A DNA stretch of 64,000 nt. Source: VXNE01 sp965208745. Lineage in GTDB: Bacteria > Pseudomonadota > Gammaproteobacteria > Pseudomonadales > Azotimanducaceae. Shown here piece after piece: positions 57,762-64,000 of the stretch. The position numbers and the translations under genes are program-made. The notes under the pieces are model-generated. The model did not search any database. It was not told the origin of the DNA and worked only from the letters and a program-made list of their open reading frames with translations. Each line of letters opens with the position of its first letter. Positions within the stretch are counted from its first letter, which is position 1. The stretch spans positions 1,612,001 to 1,676,000 of the forward strand of contig CBDBPN010000004.1 of NCBI GenBank assembly GCA_965208745.1. Reading direction: 5' to 3'.

Positions 57762-58758
57762 GACCTTCTTCGGCGAGGAGCGCCTCGACGAACTCGCGCG
57801 CATCGAAGGGGCGCAGGTCGTCCACCCCCTCGCCGACGCCGATGAAGTACACCGGCAGCGGCGCGGGGCGGTCCCGCAGCGCCGCCGCGATCGCGAACAG
57901 GACCCCGGCCCGCGCCGAACCGTCGAGCTTGGCGACGATCAGGCCGCTCAAGCCCACCGCGTCGTCGAACTCCGCGACCTGGCTTACCGCGTTCTGGCCG
58001 GTCCCGGCATCGAGCACCAGGATCGCCTCGTGGGGCGCCTCCGGGTCGAAACGCCCGACCACGCGCCGGATCTTGCGCAACTCGTCCATCAGGTTCCGTT
58101 TCGCCTGCAACCGTCCGGCGGTGTCCGCGAGGACGATGTCGACGCCGCGGGCCCGGGCCGCCTCCATGGCGTCGTGGATCACCGACGCGCTGTCCGCGCC
58201 CTGCTCCTGGGCGATCACCGCGGTATCGTTTCGCCGGCCCCACTCCGAGAGCTGCTCGACGGCCGCCGCGCGGAATGTGTCGCCGGCCGCGAGCACGACC
58301 GAGCGGCCCTCCGCGCGCATCCGGCAGGCCAGCTTGCCGATCGTCGTGGTCTTGCCGGCGCCGTTCACGCCCACCATCAGGACGACGAACGGCCGCTGCG
58401 CGGGACGCACCGCGAACGGCTGCTCCATCGGGGCGAGCATCTCTTCGAGTTCCTGACGGAGGGCGTCGCGCAGCGCCGCGGCATTCGAGAGTTCGCGCCG
58501 GGAGACCCGCCTCTTGAGGCCGTCCATGATGCGGTCGGTGGCCTCGACCCCGGCATCCGTGACCAGAAGCGCGGTCTCGAGCGCGTCGAGCACGTCTGCG
58601 TCGAGCTCGCGTTCCCCGAGGAGGAGGTCTCCGATGCCCGCCGCCAGCCGGGCGCGCGTCTTGCCGAGACGTTCGGAGAGTCGCCCGAGGAAGCCGCGCC
58701 CGCCCCGGGCGCCGTCGCCGGCTTCCCGCTTCCCTTCCCGCGCAGCCTCGGCGACCAT
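57754..58758 (-). CDS. ftsY: Signal recognition particle receptor FtsY
   Basis: A GTPase that docks the SRP-ribosome complex at the membrane. The 334-residue protein has a short charged N-terminal A domain (about 25 residues, much shorter than in E. coli), then the N domain (RLSERLGKTRARLAAGIGDL) and the G domain: G1 VGVNGAGKTTTIGKLACRM, AAGDTFRAAAVEQLSEWG, DIVLADTAGRLQAKRNLMDE, IVAKLDGSARAGVLFAIA and the closing YFIGVGEGVDDLRPFDAREF. ATG 58758 is used; a GTG three codons earlier exists. Divergent from rsmD with only 12 bp between starts, so the promoters must lie inside the coding ends. Confidence 0.94.
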   Translation of the reverse strand: MVAEAAREGKREAGDGARGGRGFLGRLSERLGKTRARLAAGIGDLLLGERELDADVLDALETALLVTDAGVEATDRIMDGLKRRVSRRELSNAAALRDALRQELEEMLAPMEQPFAVRPAQRPFVVLMVGVNGAGKTTTIGKLACRMRAEGRSVVLAAGDTFRAAAVEQLSEWGRRNDTAVIAQEQGADSASVIHDAMEAARARGVDIVLADTAGRLQAKRNLMDELRKIRRVVGRFDPEAPHEAILVLDAGTGQNAVSQVAEFDDAVGLSGLIVAKLDGSARAGVLFAIAAALRDRPAPLPVYFIGVGEGVDDLRPFDAREFVEALLAEEGHG

Positions 58759-58770
58759 GCAACCCACCCC

Positions 58771-59442
58771 GTGGAACTACCGCTACCGGCGCCCGTGGCT
58801 CAACGAAACAGACCCGTCGGCAGCCGCGCCGACGGACGCATCCGCATTATCGGCGGTAAGTGGAAGGGACGGAAGCTCGACGTTGTCGACCGGCCAGGGC
58901 TGCGCCCCTCCATGGACCGCGTCCGGGAGACCCTGTTCGCCTGGCTCGGACGCGATGTCGTTGACCGCCGTGTGCTGGACCTCTTCGCGGGAACGGGCGC
59001 GCTCTCGTTCGAGGCGCTGTCCCGCGGCGCCGCGTCCGCGACCCTGATCGAGCGCGACCGGGCCGCCGCCGGCGTCCTGCGGGCCGCCGCAACGCGGCTC
59101 GGCGCGACCTGCCGCGTACATGTCGCGTCGGCCCCACAGTGGGTTGGGCGGCAGCGCGAGTGGCACTGGGACCTCGTGTTCGTCGACCCGCCCTTCGGCA
59201 CGCGGCTCGGGGCCGAGACCCTGGCGCTGCTCCGGGGACGTGACGTGCTGGTGTACTTCGAGGAGGCGGACGCCGGTACGCGGGGCGACCGGGACGCGGA
59301 CACGGAAGATCTGCCCGGCTGGGAGACGCTGCGGGAGTCCCGGGCCGGGGCATGCCGCTTCCGCCTGCTCGGGCCGGCCGGGGGCCGGTTCGATTGGCTC
59401 CGGCTCCGGGGCACTGCTAGTATCGGGCCGGATCGCGTCTGA
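58771..59442 (+). CDS. rsmD: 16S rRNA (guanine966-N2)-methyltransferase
   Basis: It methylates G966 of 16S rRNA. Conserved parts are RIRIIGGKWKGRKLDVVD, GLRPSMDRVRETLFAWLG, VLDLFAGTGALSFEALSRGA (SAM loop) and WDLVFVDPPFGTRLG (catalytic DPPF). Two GTG codons, 58771 and 58795, are the only candidates ahead of the conserved region and neither has a clear ribosome binding site; the first is listed (223 residues). It stands divergent from ftsY and is followed after 9 bp by coaD, the standard order. Confidence 0.88.
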   Translation: MELPLPAPVAQRNRPVGSRADGRIRIIGGKWKGRKLDVVDRPGLRPSMDRVRETLFAWLGRDVVDRRVLDLFAGTGALSFEALSRGAASATLIERDRAAAGVLRAAATRLGATCRVHVASAPQWVGRQREWHWDLVFVDPPFGTRLGAETLALLRGRDVLVYFEEADAGTRGDRDADTEDLPGWETLRESRAGACRFRLLGPAGGRFDWLRLRGTASIGPDRV

Positions 59443-59451
59443 GGGACTCCC

Positions 59452-59928
59452 ATGCGGGTGGTGTATCCCGGCAGCTTCAACCCCATCACCAACGGCCACA
59501 CCGACCTGGTGAAGCGGGCGCTGAAGCTGTTCGACGGCGTCACCGTCGCCATCGGCACTTCCGCGCAGAAGGACCCGGCGACCTACCTCAGCGACCGCAT
59601 CGAACTCTGCCGGACCGTGCTCGCGGAGTTCGGCGACCGCGTGGAGGTCGAGGGCTTCAACACGCTGCTGGTCGACTACGTGCGCACCAAGGGCACGAAC
59701 TTCATCCTCCGCGGCCTGCGGACCGTCACGGACTTCGAGTACGAGTTCCAGATGGCGGAGATGAACCGGGCCATGGACCACGGCATCGAGTACGTGTTCC
59801 TGCCCACCTCGCTCTCGTGCTCCTTCGTCTCCTCGTCGCTGGTACGCGAGATCGCCCTGCTCGACGGCGATATCTCGGAGTTCGTGCATCCCGCGGTCGT
59901 GGAGTACTACCGCTCGGGGAAGAGCTGA
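59452..59928 (+). CDS. coaD: Phosphopantetheine adenylyltransferase
   Basis: Penultimate step of coenzyme A synthesis. The 158-residue protein has the nucleotidyl-transferase motif VVYPGSFNPITNGHTDLVKR, DRIELCRTVLAEF, LRGLRTVTDFEYEFQMAEMN and the C-terminal SCSFVSSSLVREIALLDGDI (the ISSTxVR counterpart). ATG 59452 lies 9 bp after rsmD. Convergent with mutM. Confidence 0.95.
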   Translation: MRVVYPGSFNPITNGHTDLVKRALKLFDGVTVAIGTSAQKDPATYLSDRIELCRTVLAEFGDRVEVEGFNTLLVDYVRTKGTNFILRGLRTVTDFEYEFQMAEMNRAMDHGIEYVFLPTSLSCSFVSSSLVREIALLDGDISEFVHPAVVEYYRSGKS

Positions 59929-59940
59929 ACCTTCTTCCCC
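59916..59940. terminator. Candidate bidirectional hairpin between coaD and mutM
   Basis: GGGGAAGA (59916-59923) pairs with TCTTCCCC (59933-59940) around a 9-nt loop that contains the coaD stop codon. It sits between convergent genes. A run of C follows rather than T, so termination strength is uncertain. Confidence 0.4.
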
Positions 59941-59949
59941 CCCGCCCGT

Positions 59950-60759
59950 TCAACGCTGGCAGCGCGGGCAGTAGACCGTGCCGCGCTGGCCGAGCCGAAT
60001 ACCCTTGAGGAGCGTCCGGCACACGCGGCAGGGCAGGCCCTCACGTCCGTAGACGAACAGTTCGTTCCGGAAGTAGCCGGGCGCGCCGTCGCTCCCCACG
60101 TAGTCGCGCAGGGTCGTGCCGCCAAGGTCGATCGCGGCCGTCAGCGTCTCCCGGACTGCCGCAGCCACGGCGTCGTACCGCGCCCGCGTCACCCGCCCCG
60201 CCGCGGTACGTGGCCGCACACCTGCCTTGAACAGCGCCTCGTTCGCATAGATGTTCCCGACCCCGACGACGACACGGGCATCCATCAGGTAGTTCTTGAC
60301 GGCGACGCGCCGTTTGCGGGACCCCGCGAACAGGTACGCCCCGTCGAACGCGTCGGACAGGGGCTCGACGCCGAGCCCGCGGAGCAGCCAGTGGTCTTCC
60401 CAGGCGCCCGGCTGCCAGTGGAGACTCCCGAAGCGGCGGGGATCGGTGAAACGCAGCGCCATGCCGTTGCCGAGCACGAGATCCACGTGATCGTGCTTCT
60501 CGGGCGGCGCGTTGCCGGAGACCACACGCAGTCGCCCGGACATGCCGAGATGGAGGATCAGCGCTCCGGCCTCGAGGTGCAGCAGGAGGTACTTGGCCCG
60601 GCGGGAGAGGCGGACCACGCGCTGGCCGGAAACCGTCTCCGGCACCTCGACGGGCCAGCGCAGCCGTGGCTCGCGGACCGTCAGCGCCGCCACGCGCTGG
60701 CCGAGCACGGCCGGCGCGACTCCCCGGAGGGTCGTCTCCACCTCGGGGAGTTCTGGCAT
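59950..60759 (-). CDS. mutM: Formamidopyrimidine-DNA glycosylase
   Basis: It excises 8-oxoguanine and formamidopyrimidines. The 269-residue protein starts PELPEVETTLRGVAPAVLGQ, with the catalytic Pro1 and Glu2 after Met removal. It has SRRAKYLLLHLEAGALILHL (Lys), HLGMSGRLRVV, the helix-two-turn-helix NYLMDARVVVGVGNIYANEA and the C-terminal zinc finger CRVCRTLLKGIRLGQRGTVY closing with CPRC. Conserved position beside coaD; its upstream neighbour on the same strand is rpmG. Confidence 0.95.
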   Translation of the reverse strand: MPELPEVETTLRGVAPAVLGQRVAALTVREPRLRWPVEVPETVSGQRVVRLSRRAKYLLLHLEAGALILHLGMSGRLRVVSGNAPPEKHDHVDLVLGNGMALRFTDPRRFGSLHWQPGAWEDHWLLRGLGVEPLSDAFDGAYLFAGSRKRRVAVKNYLMDARVVVGVGNIYANEALFKAGVRPRTAAGRVTRARYDAVAAAVRETLTAAIDLGGTTLRDYVGSDGAPGYFRNELFVYGREGLPCRVCRTLLKGIRLGQRGTVYCPRCQR

Positions 60760-60807
60760 GGGGAAGAGCGGCGTCGCCGACGGCGGGCCTCCGACGCCTC
60801 TACGCCG

Positions 60808-60963
60808 TCACTTGATCTTCGCTTCCTTGTAGATCACGTGCCGGCGGACGACCGGATCGTACTTGCGGAACTCCAGCTTGTCCGGCGTGTTCCGCTTGTT
60901 CTTGTCGGTCGTGTAGAAATGGCCCGTACCAGCCGTCGATTCCAGCTTGATCTTCTCACGCAT
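60808..60963 (-). CDS. rpmG: 50S ribosomal protein L33
   Basis: A 51-residue ribosomal protein: REKIKLESTAGTGHFYTTDK followed by NKRNTPDKLEFRKYDPVVRR and HVIYKEAKIK. This is the zinc-free form without CxxC pairs. Compared with E. coli L33 it lacks four N-terminal residues. It starts 3 bp after rpmB stops, the usual rpmB-rpmG pair, and shares the rpmB promoter. Confidence 0.96.
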   Translation of the reverse strand: MREKIKLESTAGTGHFYTTDKNKRNTPDKLEFRKYDPVVRRHVIYKEAKIK

Positions 60964-60966
60964 GGC

Positions 60967-61203
60967 TCACACCTTCTCGCCGCGCTTGCGCATGTCCGCC
61001 AGCACGGTCTCTATGCCCTTCTTGTCGATCAGCCGCATCCCGGCTGCCGATACCCGCAGGCGCACGAACCGCTTCTCGCTCTCGATCCAGAAGCGGTGGT
61101 AGTGCAGGTTCGGCTTGAAGCGGCGGCGGGTCTTGTTCTCCGCGTGAGAACGGCGGTTCCCGCTCATCGGGCGCTTGCCGGTGACCTGGCAGACCTGGGA
61201 CAT
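60967..61203 (-). CDS. rpmB: 50S ribosomal protein L28
   Basis: A 78-residue ribosomal protein: SQVCQVTGKRPMSGNRRSHA, ENKTRRRFKPNLHYHRFW and IESEKRFVRLRVSAAGMRLI, ending DMRKRGEKV. ATG 61203 matches the family start exactly. First gene of rpmB-rpmG, with a clear sigma-70 promoter just upstream. Confidence 0.96.
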   Translation of the reverse strand: MSQVCQVTGKRPMSGNRRSHAENKTRRRFKPNLHYHRFWIESEKRFVRLRVSAAGMRLIDKKGIETVLADMRKRGEKV

Positions 61204-61233
61204 GATCGGGCCGCTTGGGTTTGGGGGCGGCGA

Positions 61234-61263
61234 TTTATAGCAGAGTGGCGCACGACGCGGCAA
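61234..61263 (-). promoter_or_regulatory. Sigma-70 promoter of rpmB-rpmG
   Basis: On the minus strand TTGCCG (61263-61258) is followed after 18 bp by TATAAA (61239-61234). The second hexamer ends 30 bp before the rpmB ATG, leaving a short leader. Confidence 0.65.
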
Positions 61264-61402
61264 CCGGCTACGACATCTCGCACGGCAACGCGGGGCATTC
61301 TCCTACACCGACAAGGGCGTTCTTCCTATTCTCGGTCGGCTTCGCGGGTCGTTTAATTCGACGGGCATCTTCATTGGACGCTTGGAGAAGGAGGACCTAG
61401 AC

Positions 61403-61999
61403 TTGGAGCCCGCCATGGAAGCATCTTCGCACCCAGTCACCCGCGCCGACCTGGAGGAGTTCACCGCACTGCTGCGCGCCGACATCGAGCGCTCCGCCCA
61501 AACGCTGCGCAGCGAGATCGAGCAGTCCGCCCAAACGCTGCGCAGCGAGATCGAGCAGGCCGCCCAAGCGCTGCGCAAGGACATCAGCCATGTGGACAAG
61601 TCGGTCGCCGGCATAGCTGGAGAGTTGCGCGTCTTCAAGTGGGCCGTGAGCCTGGCCCTGGCCGCCATCGTCGGCGGCCTCGGGATGCTCTATCAGGGCG
61701 TTACCGATCTCCGTACGGAGATGTACAGCGGGGACAACGCGCTGCGGGAGGAGATCGCGGACCTCGGCGAGCGGACCGCCCGCCTCGAGGAAGGCCAACG
61801 CCAAATCCAGGAGCGCCTGACCGACCTGGACGAACGGACCTTCCGACTGGACGAACGGACCGTCCGACTGGACGAACGGACCGTCCGACTCGAGGAAGGC
61901 CAACGTCACATACAGCAGCGCCTGACGGAGTTGATCGACCTGGCCAACGCACGCGCGTCGGCGCCAGCCGCCGACGGCGCATCAAGCAGCCCATCCTGA
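61403..61999 (+). CDS. Repeat-rich coiled-coil membrane protein
   Basis: A 198-residue protein of unknown function. Its N-terminal part is a helical region with three 11-residue repeats (SAQTLRSEIEQ, SAQTLRSEIEQ, then a variant AAQALRKDIS). One transmembrane helix follows (FKWAVSLALAAIVGGLGMLY), then a second coiled coil with three heptads (LDERTFR, LDERTVR, LDERTVR) between two EEGQRxIQxRLT units. The architecture recalls small coiled-coil membrane proteins (DUF1640/Bdr-like), but I do not recognise the family. The start is TTG 61403, eight bases after AAGGAGG; ATG 61415 is less well spaced. It stands alone between rpmB and radC. Confidence 0.65.
   Translation: MEPAMEASSHPVTRADLEEFTALLRADIERSAQTLRSEIEQSAQTLRSEIEQAAQALRKDISHVDKSVAGIAGELRVFKWAVSLALAAIVGGLGMLYQGVTDLRTEMYSGDNALREEIADLGERTARLEEGQRQIQERLTDLDERTFRLDERTVRLDERTVRLEEGQRHIQQRLTELIDLANARASAPAADGASSSPS
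61493..61588 (+). repeat. 33-bp tandem repeats inside a coding region (about 3 copies)
   Basis: A 33-bp unit beginning TCCGCCCAAACGCTGCGCAG occurs at 61493-61525 and identically at 61526-61558, with a diverged third copy at 61559-61588. Each unit encodes 11 residues. The two identical copies imply recent duplication or gene conversion. Confidence 0.9.
61826..61888 (+). repeat. 21-bp tandem repeats encoding heptads (3 copies)
   Basis: CTGGACGAACGGACC plus six bases is repeated three times at 61826-61846, 61847-61867 and 61868-61888. The last two copies are identical and the first differs by one base. Each unit encodes one LDERTxR heptad. Confidence 0.9.
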
Positions 62000-62039
62000 A
62001 CTCCGGGCCGTGCGGCTCGCCCTCTTGCGCCATACCGAC

Positions 62040-62861
62040 TCATAGCAGTCCCCGCTCCGCGAACGACACCTGCTGGTCCGCGCTTACGACGACGTGGTCG
62101 ACGAGCCGCACGTCCACCTCCTCGAGCAGGGTCGCGATGCGCCCGGTCAACTGGATGTCGCTCGGCGACGGCTCCGCCACGCCGGATGGATGGTTGTGGT
62201 AGAGGATCAGTCCGCAGGCGTTGTGGCGCATCGACGACTTGAGCACCTCGCGCGGATACACGGCCGTCCGGTCGACCGAGCCGAAGAACAGCTCCTCGTT
62301 CGCGATCAGCCGGTTGCGCGCATCGAGGAAGAGCCCGCCGAAAACCTCCCGTTCGCGCCGCCCGAGCCGGTATCTCAGGTAACGTCGCGTCGCGGTCGAC
62401 CCCGACAGCACCTCGCCCGCGGTGACGTGTTCGGCGTGATACCGGTCGAGCAGCGCCCGCGCGGCGACCACGGCCGCGGTCTTCGCCGGTCCCATGCCGG
62501 GACACGCCGCGATCCGTTCCGGGTCCGCGTCGAAGAGGCCCCGCACGCCCCCGAAGCGGCGCAGCAGCATCCCGGCCAGTGCCACGGCATCGTGCGTCCG
62601 GTCGCCGGTACGCAGTAGCGCCGCGACGAGTTCGGCATCGGCCAGCGCCCCCGGACCCCTTCCGAGGAGCCGCTCTCGCGGGCGTTCCGCGCCCAACGGT
62701 GCGTCGGTGCCGCCGGTTGGCTTCTTGCGAGGGGCAGGCCCCTGACGCGGGCCGCCCTCGCGTTCCCCCGCGCGGGAGTTTTCGCGAAGCGGAAACTCCA
62801 ATGCGACCGAAGGTCGCGCGCGCTCCCCGGCTGAAGGCTCTTTCCTGTCCGTTGCGGGCAT
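62040..62861 (-). CDS. radC: RadC family (JAMM/MPN domain) protein
   Basis: A 273-residue protein with the RadC layout. An N-terminal helix-hairpin-helix region (AERPRERLLGRGPGALADAE and RIAACPGMGPAKTAAVVAAR) is followed by the metal-binding JAMM domain: EREVFGGLFLDARNRLIANE, then HNACGLILYHNHPSGVAEPS with the HxHPSG...D motif. The true biochemical role is unsettled. ATG 62861 gives about 50 extra N-terminal residues (SVALEFPLRENSRAGEREGG and more), part of which is translated from a double-hairpin repeat. A TTG at 62696 would give 218 residues, close to E. coli RadC (222), and may be the real start. Divergent from coaBC, the usual neighbour. Confidence 0.88.
   Translation of the reverse strand: MPATDRKEPSAGERARPSVALEFPLRENSRAGEREGGPRQGPAPRKKPTGGTDAPLGAERPRERLLGRGPGALADAELVAALLRTGDRTHDAVALAGMLLRRFGGVRGLFDADPERIAACPGMGPAKTAAVVAARALLDRYHAEHVTAGEVLSGSTATRRYLRYRLGRREREVFGGLFLDARNRLIANEELFFGSVDRTAVYPREVLKSSMRHNACGLILYHNHPSGVAEPSPSDIQLTGRIATLLEEVDVRLVDHVVVSADQQVSFAERGLL
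62775..62817. repeat. Double-hairpin REP-like element in the radC 5' region
   Basis: Two consecutive inverted repeats share a GAA loop. GGAGTTTTCGC (62775-62785) pairs with GCGGAAACTCC (62789-62799) over 11 bp. GCGACC (62803-62808) pairs with GGTCGC (62812-62817). The design resembles dispersed REP/BIME-type elements. A weakly similar stretch (GATTTTCGCG ... GAAGGTCGCG) occurs at about 35944-35966 inside the RecG-like pseudogene. Confidence 0.6.
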
Positions 62862-62937
62862 CTCTGGTATCGTTGTCCCCCGTCCATTTCGCGGCGGCCT
62901 CATCCTGTGCCGCCCCTTCCATCGCGCCGACATCGCC

Positions 62938-64000
62938 ATGCACGGAAAACGCATCTTATTGGGCATCAGCGGTGGAATCGCTGCGTACAAGACCCCAATC
63001 CTTGTGCGAGATCTGCGCTCCCGCGGGGCGGAGATCATCCCGGTCATGACGCAGAGCGCCGCCCGTTTCGTGACGGCCCCAAGCCTGCAGGCCGTGTCGG
63101 GAGAGCGTGTGCGCGACGACCTGTGGGACGCGGAAGCGGAAGCGGCCATGGGACACATCGAGCTCGCGCGTTGGGCCGACGCCGTCCTTGTCGCTCCCGC
63201 GACGGCGCACGTCATGGCGCGCCTCGCCGCCGGCGCCGCCGACGACCTCCTCACCACCATCTGCCTCGCCACGGCCGCACCGGTCTTCGTCGCGCCGGCG
63301 ATGAACCGCCAGATGTGGGAACACCCCGCGGTGCAACGGAACGTGACCCGCCTGGAAGCGGACGGGCTCAACATCCTGGGCCCCGGAGAGGGGGACCAGG
63401 CCTGCGGGGAGACCGGTCCCGGACGCATGCTGGAGCCCGAAGAACTCGCCGACGCCCTGGAGGCGCATTTCGCGGGTCCGGACGCCGCGCTGGGCGGTGT
63501 GCGCGTCCTCGTGACCGCGGGACCCACCCGGGAGCACATCGACCCCGTGCGGTTCATCTCGAACCACAGTTCCGGCAAGCAGGGCTACGCCATGGCCCGC
63601 GCCGCCCGCGACGCCGGCGCCAGCGTGACCCTCGTCAGCGGTCCCGTGCACCTCGAGACGCCCGCGCGCGTGCGCCGGGTGGACGTGACGACGGCGCACG
63701 AGATGAAGGCGGCTGTGGAAGCCGAGCTACCCGACACGGACATCTTCATCGGCGTTGCCGCCGTGGGCGACTACCGGCCCGCCGAGCCCCAGACCCGCAA
63801 GATCAAGAAGGCGGGCGCGCCGGCCACCGAGATCACGCTGCCACTGAAGGAGAACCCGGACATTCTGGAGGCGGCGGCGGCGAGCGGCCGCCCGTGCGTG
63901 GTGGGCTTCGCGGCGGAAACCCACGACGCACTGACGCATGCGCGGGAGAAGCTCGCCCGCAAGGGCTGCGACGCCATCGTCGTGAACGACGTGTCGGACT
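62938..64000 (+). CDS. coaBC: Phosphopantothenoylcysteine decarboxylase / phosphopantothenate-cysteine ligase (partial)
   Basis: A bifunctional coenzyme A biosynthesis flavoprotein; 354 codons are present and the C-terminus is beyond the window. The CoaC decarboxylase part shows RILLGISGGIAAYKTPILVR, VAPATAHVMARLAAGAADDL, FVAPAMNRQMWEHPAVQRN and the substrate-clamp Cys region GEGDQACGETGPGRMLEPEE. The CoaB ligase part begins RVLVTAGPTREHIDPVRFIS and continues with NHSSGKQGYAMARAARDAGA and VAAVGDYRPAEPQTRKIKKA. ATG 62938 is the expected start. radC-coaBC divergence is conserved with E. coli radC-dfp. Confidence 0.95.
   Translation, partial: MHGKRILLGISGGIAAYKTPILVRDLRSRGAEIIPVMTQSAARFVTAPSLQAVSGERVRDDLWDAEAEAAMGHIELARWADAVLVAPATAHVMARLAAGAADDLLTTICLATAAPVFVAPAMNRQMWEHPAVQRNVTRLEADGLNILGPGEGDQACGETGPGRMLEPEELADALEAHFAGPDAALGGVRVLVTAGPTREHIDPVRFISNHSSGKQGYAMARAARDAGASVTLVSGPVHLETPARVRRVDVTTAHEMKAAVEAELPDTDIFIGVAAVGDYRPAEPQTRKIKKAGAPATEITLPLKENPDILEAAAASGRPCVVGFAAETHDALTHAREKLARKGCDAIVVNDVSD

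Noticed and set aside
61493..61888. CRISPR-like array from regularly spaced repeats
   Set aside because: The repeats are directly tandem with no spacers, have lengths that are multiples of three, and are in frame within a coding region.
1..64000. tRNA, rRNA, insertion sequences, attachment sites or a replication origin
   Set aside because: Intergenic gaps were read on both strands; no TPsiC/anticodon-arm patterns, transposase remnants with terminal repeats or DnaA-box clusters were recognised. A tRNAscan or covariance search would be needed to be certain.

Overview
The window is chromosomal DNA of a high-GC gammaproteobacterium, probably an uncultured (possibly marine) lineage. That placement rests on gene order: gcvH-gcvT-ubiH-pepP beside zapA-6S RNA-5-FCL-rpiA; gshB-tonB-yqgE-yqgF; pilT beside yggS-proC-yggT-metX-metW-DUF4426-rdgB-hemW; ftsY-ftsE-ftsX-rpoH with rsmD-coaD-mutM; rpmB-rpmG-radC-coaBC. 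No rRNA, tRNA, insertion sequence or CRISPR array was seen. Lineage below class cannot be fixed from the sequence alone.

Layout. 1-6.8 kb: glycine cleavage, ubiquinone and cell-division genes around a 6S RNA with a clear promoter, then def and rpiA. 6.8-10.4 kb: class I aldolase, a flavoprotein, a VOC protein and a membrane protein. 10.5-17.3 kb: accessory block with a phyH relic, two sulfotransferases, an Asp/Arg beta-hydroxylase and a TonB-dependent receptor. 17.5-31.4 kb: a one-carbon demethylation locus with a GlxA-type regulator, a DmdA/GcvT-like protein, an unusual MTHFR::formate-THF ligase fusion, a 2OG-oxygenase-like protein, a dimethylglycine/sarcosine dehydrogenase, a frameshifted HD protein and soxBDAG. 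31.4-33.7 kb: a GlcD-type FAD oxidase and an alpha/beta hydrolase. 33.8-37.5 kb: a decayed defence/toxin-like patch (ImmA/IrrE protease, truncated PIN protein fused to a broken AlbA/RecG-like regulator, HEPN and Rpn relics, a PD-(D/E)XK-like gene). 37.7-64 kb: housekeeping genes (tkt-pgk, metK-metF, gshB block, pilT/yggS block, fts/rpoH block, ribosomal proteins, radC, coaBC).

How the genes fit together. The 17.5-31.4 kb locus can be read as a pathway stripping methyl groups from methylated amines or sulfonium compounds onto tetrahydrofolate. Sarcosine/DMG enzymes give methylene-THF. The DmdA-like protein may give 5-methyl-THF. The fused MTHFR domain could oxidise 5-methyl-THF to methylene-THF. 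After FolD, which is not in this window, the ligase domain could release formate and make ATP. A separate biosynthetic metF lies beside metK, so the fused MTHFR domain is a second copy. Other notable observations are a near-perfect CIRCE (HrcA operator) in front of rpoH, a very stable hairpin between rpoH and trmB, two small membrane proteins behind pilT, and a double-hairpin repeat translated as part of the radC N-terminus.
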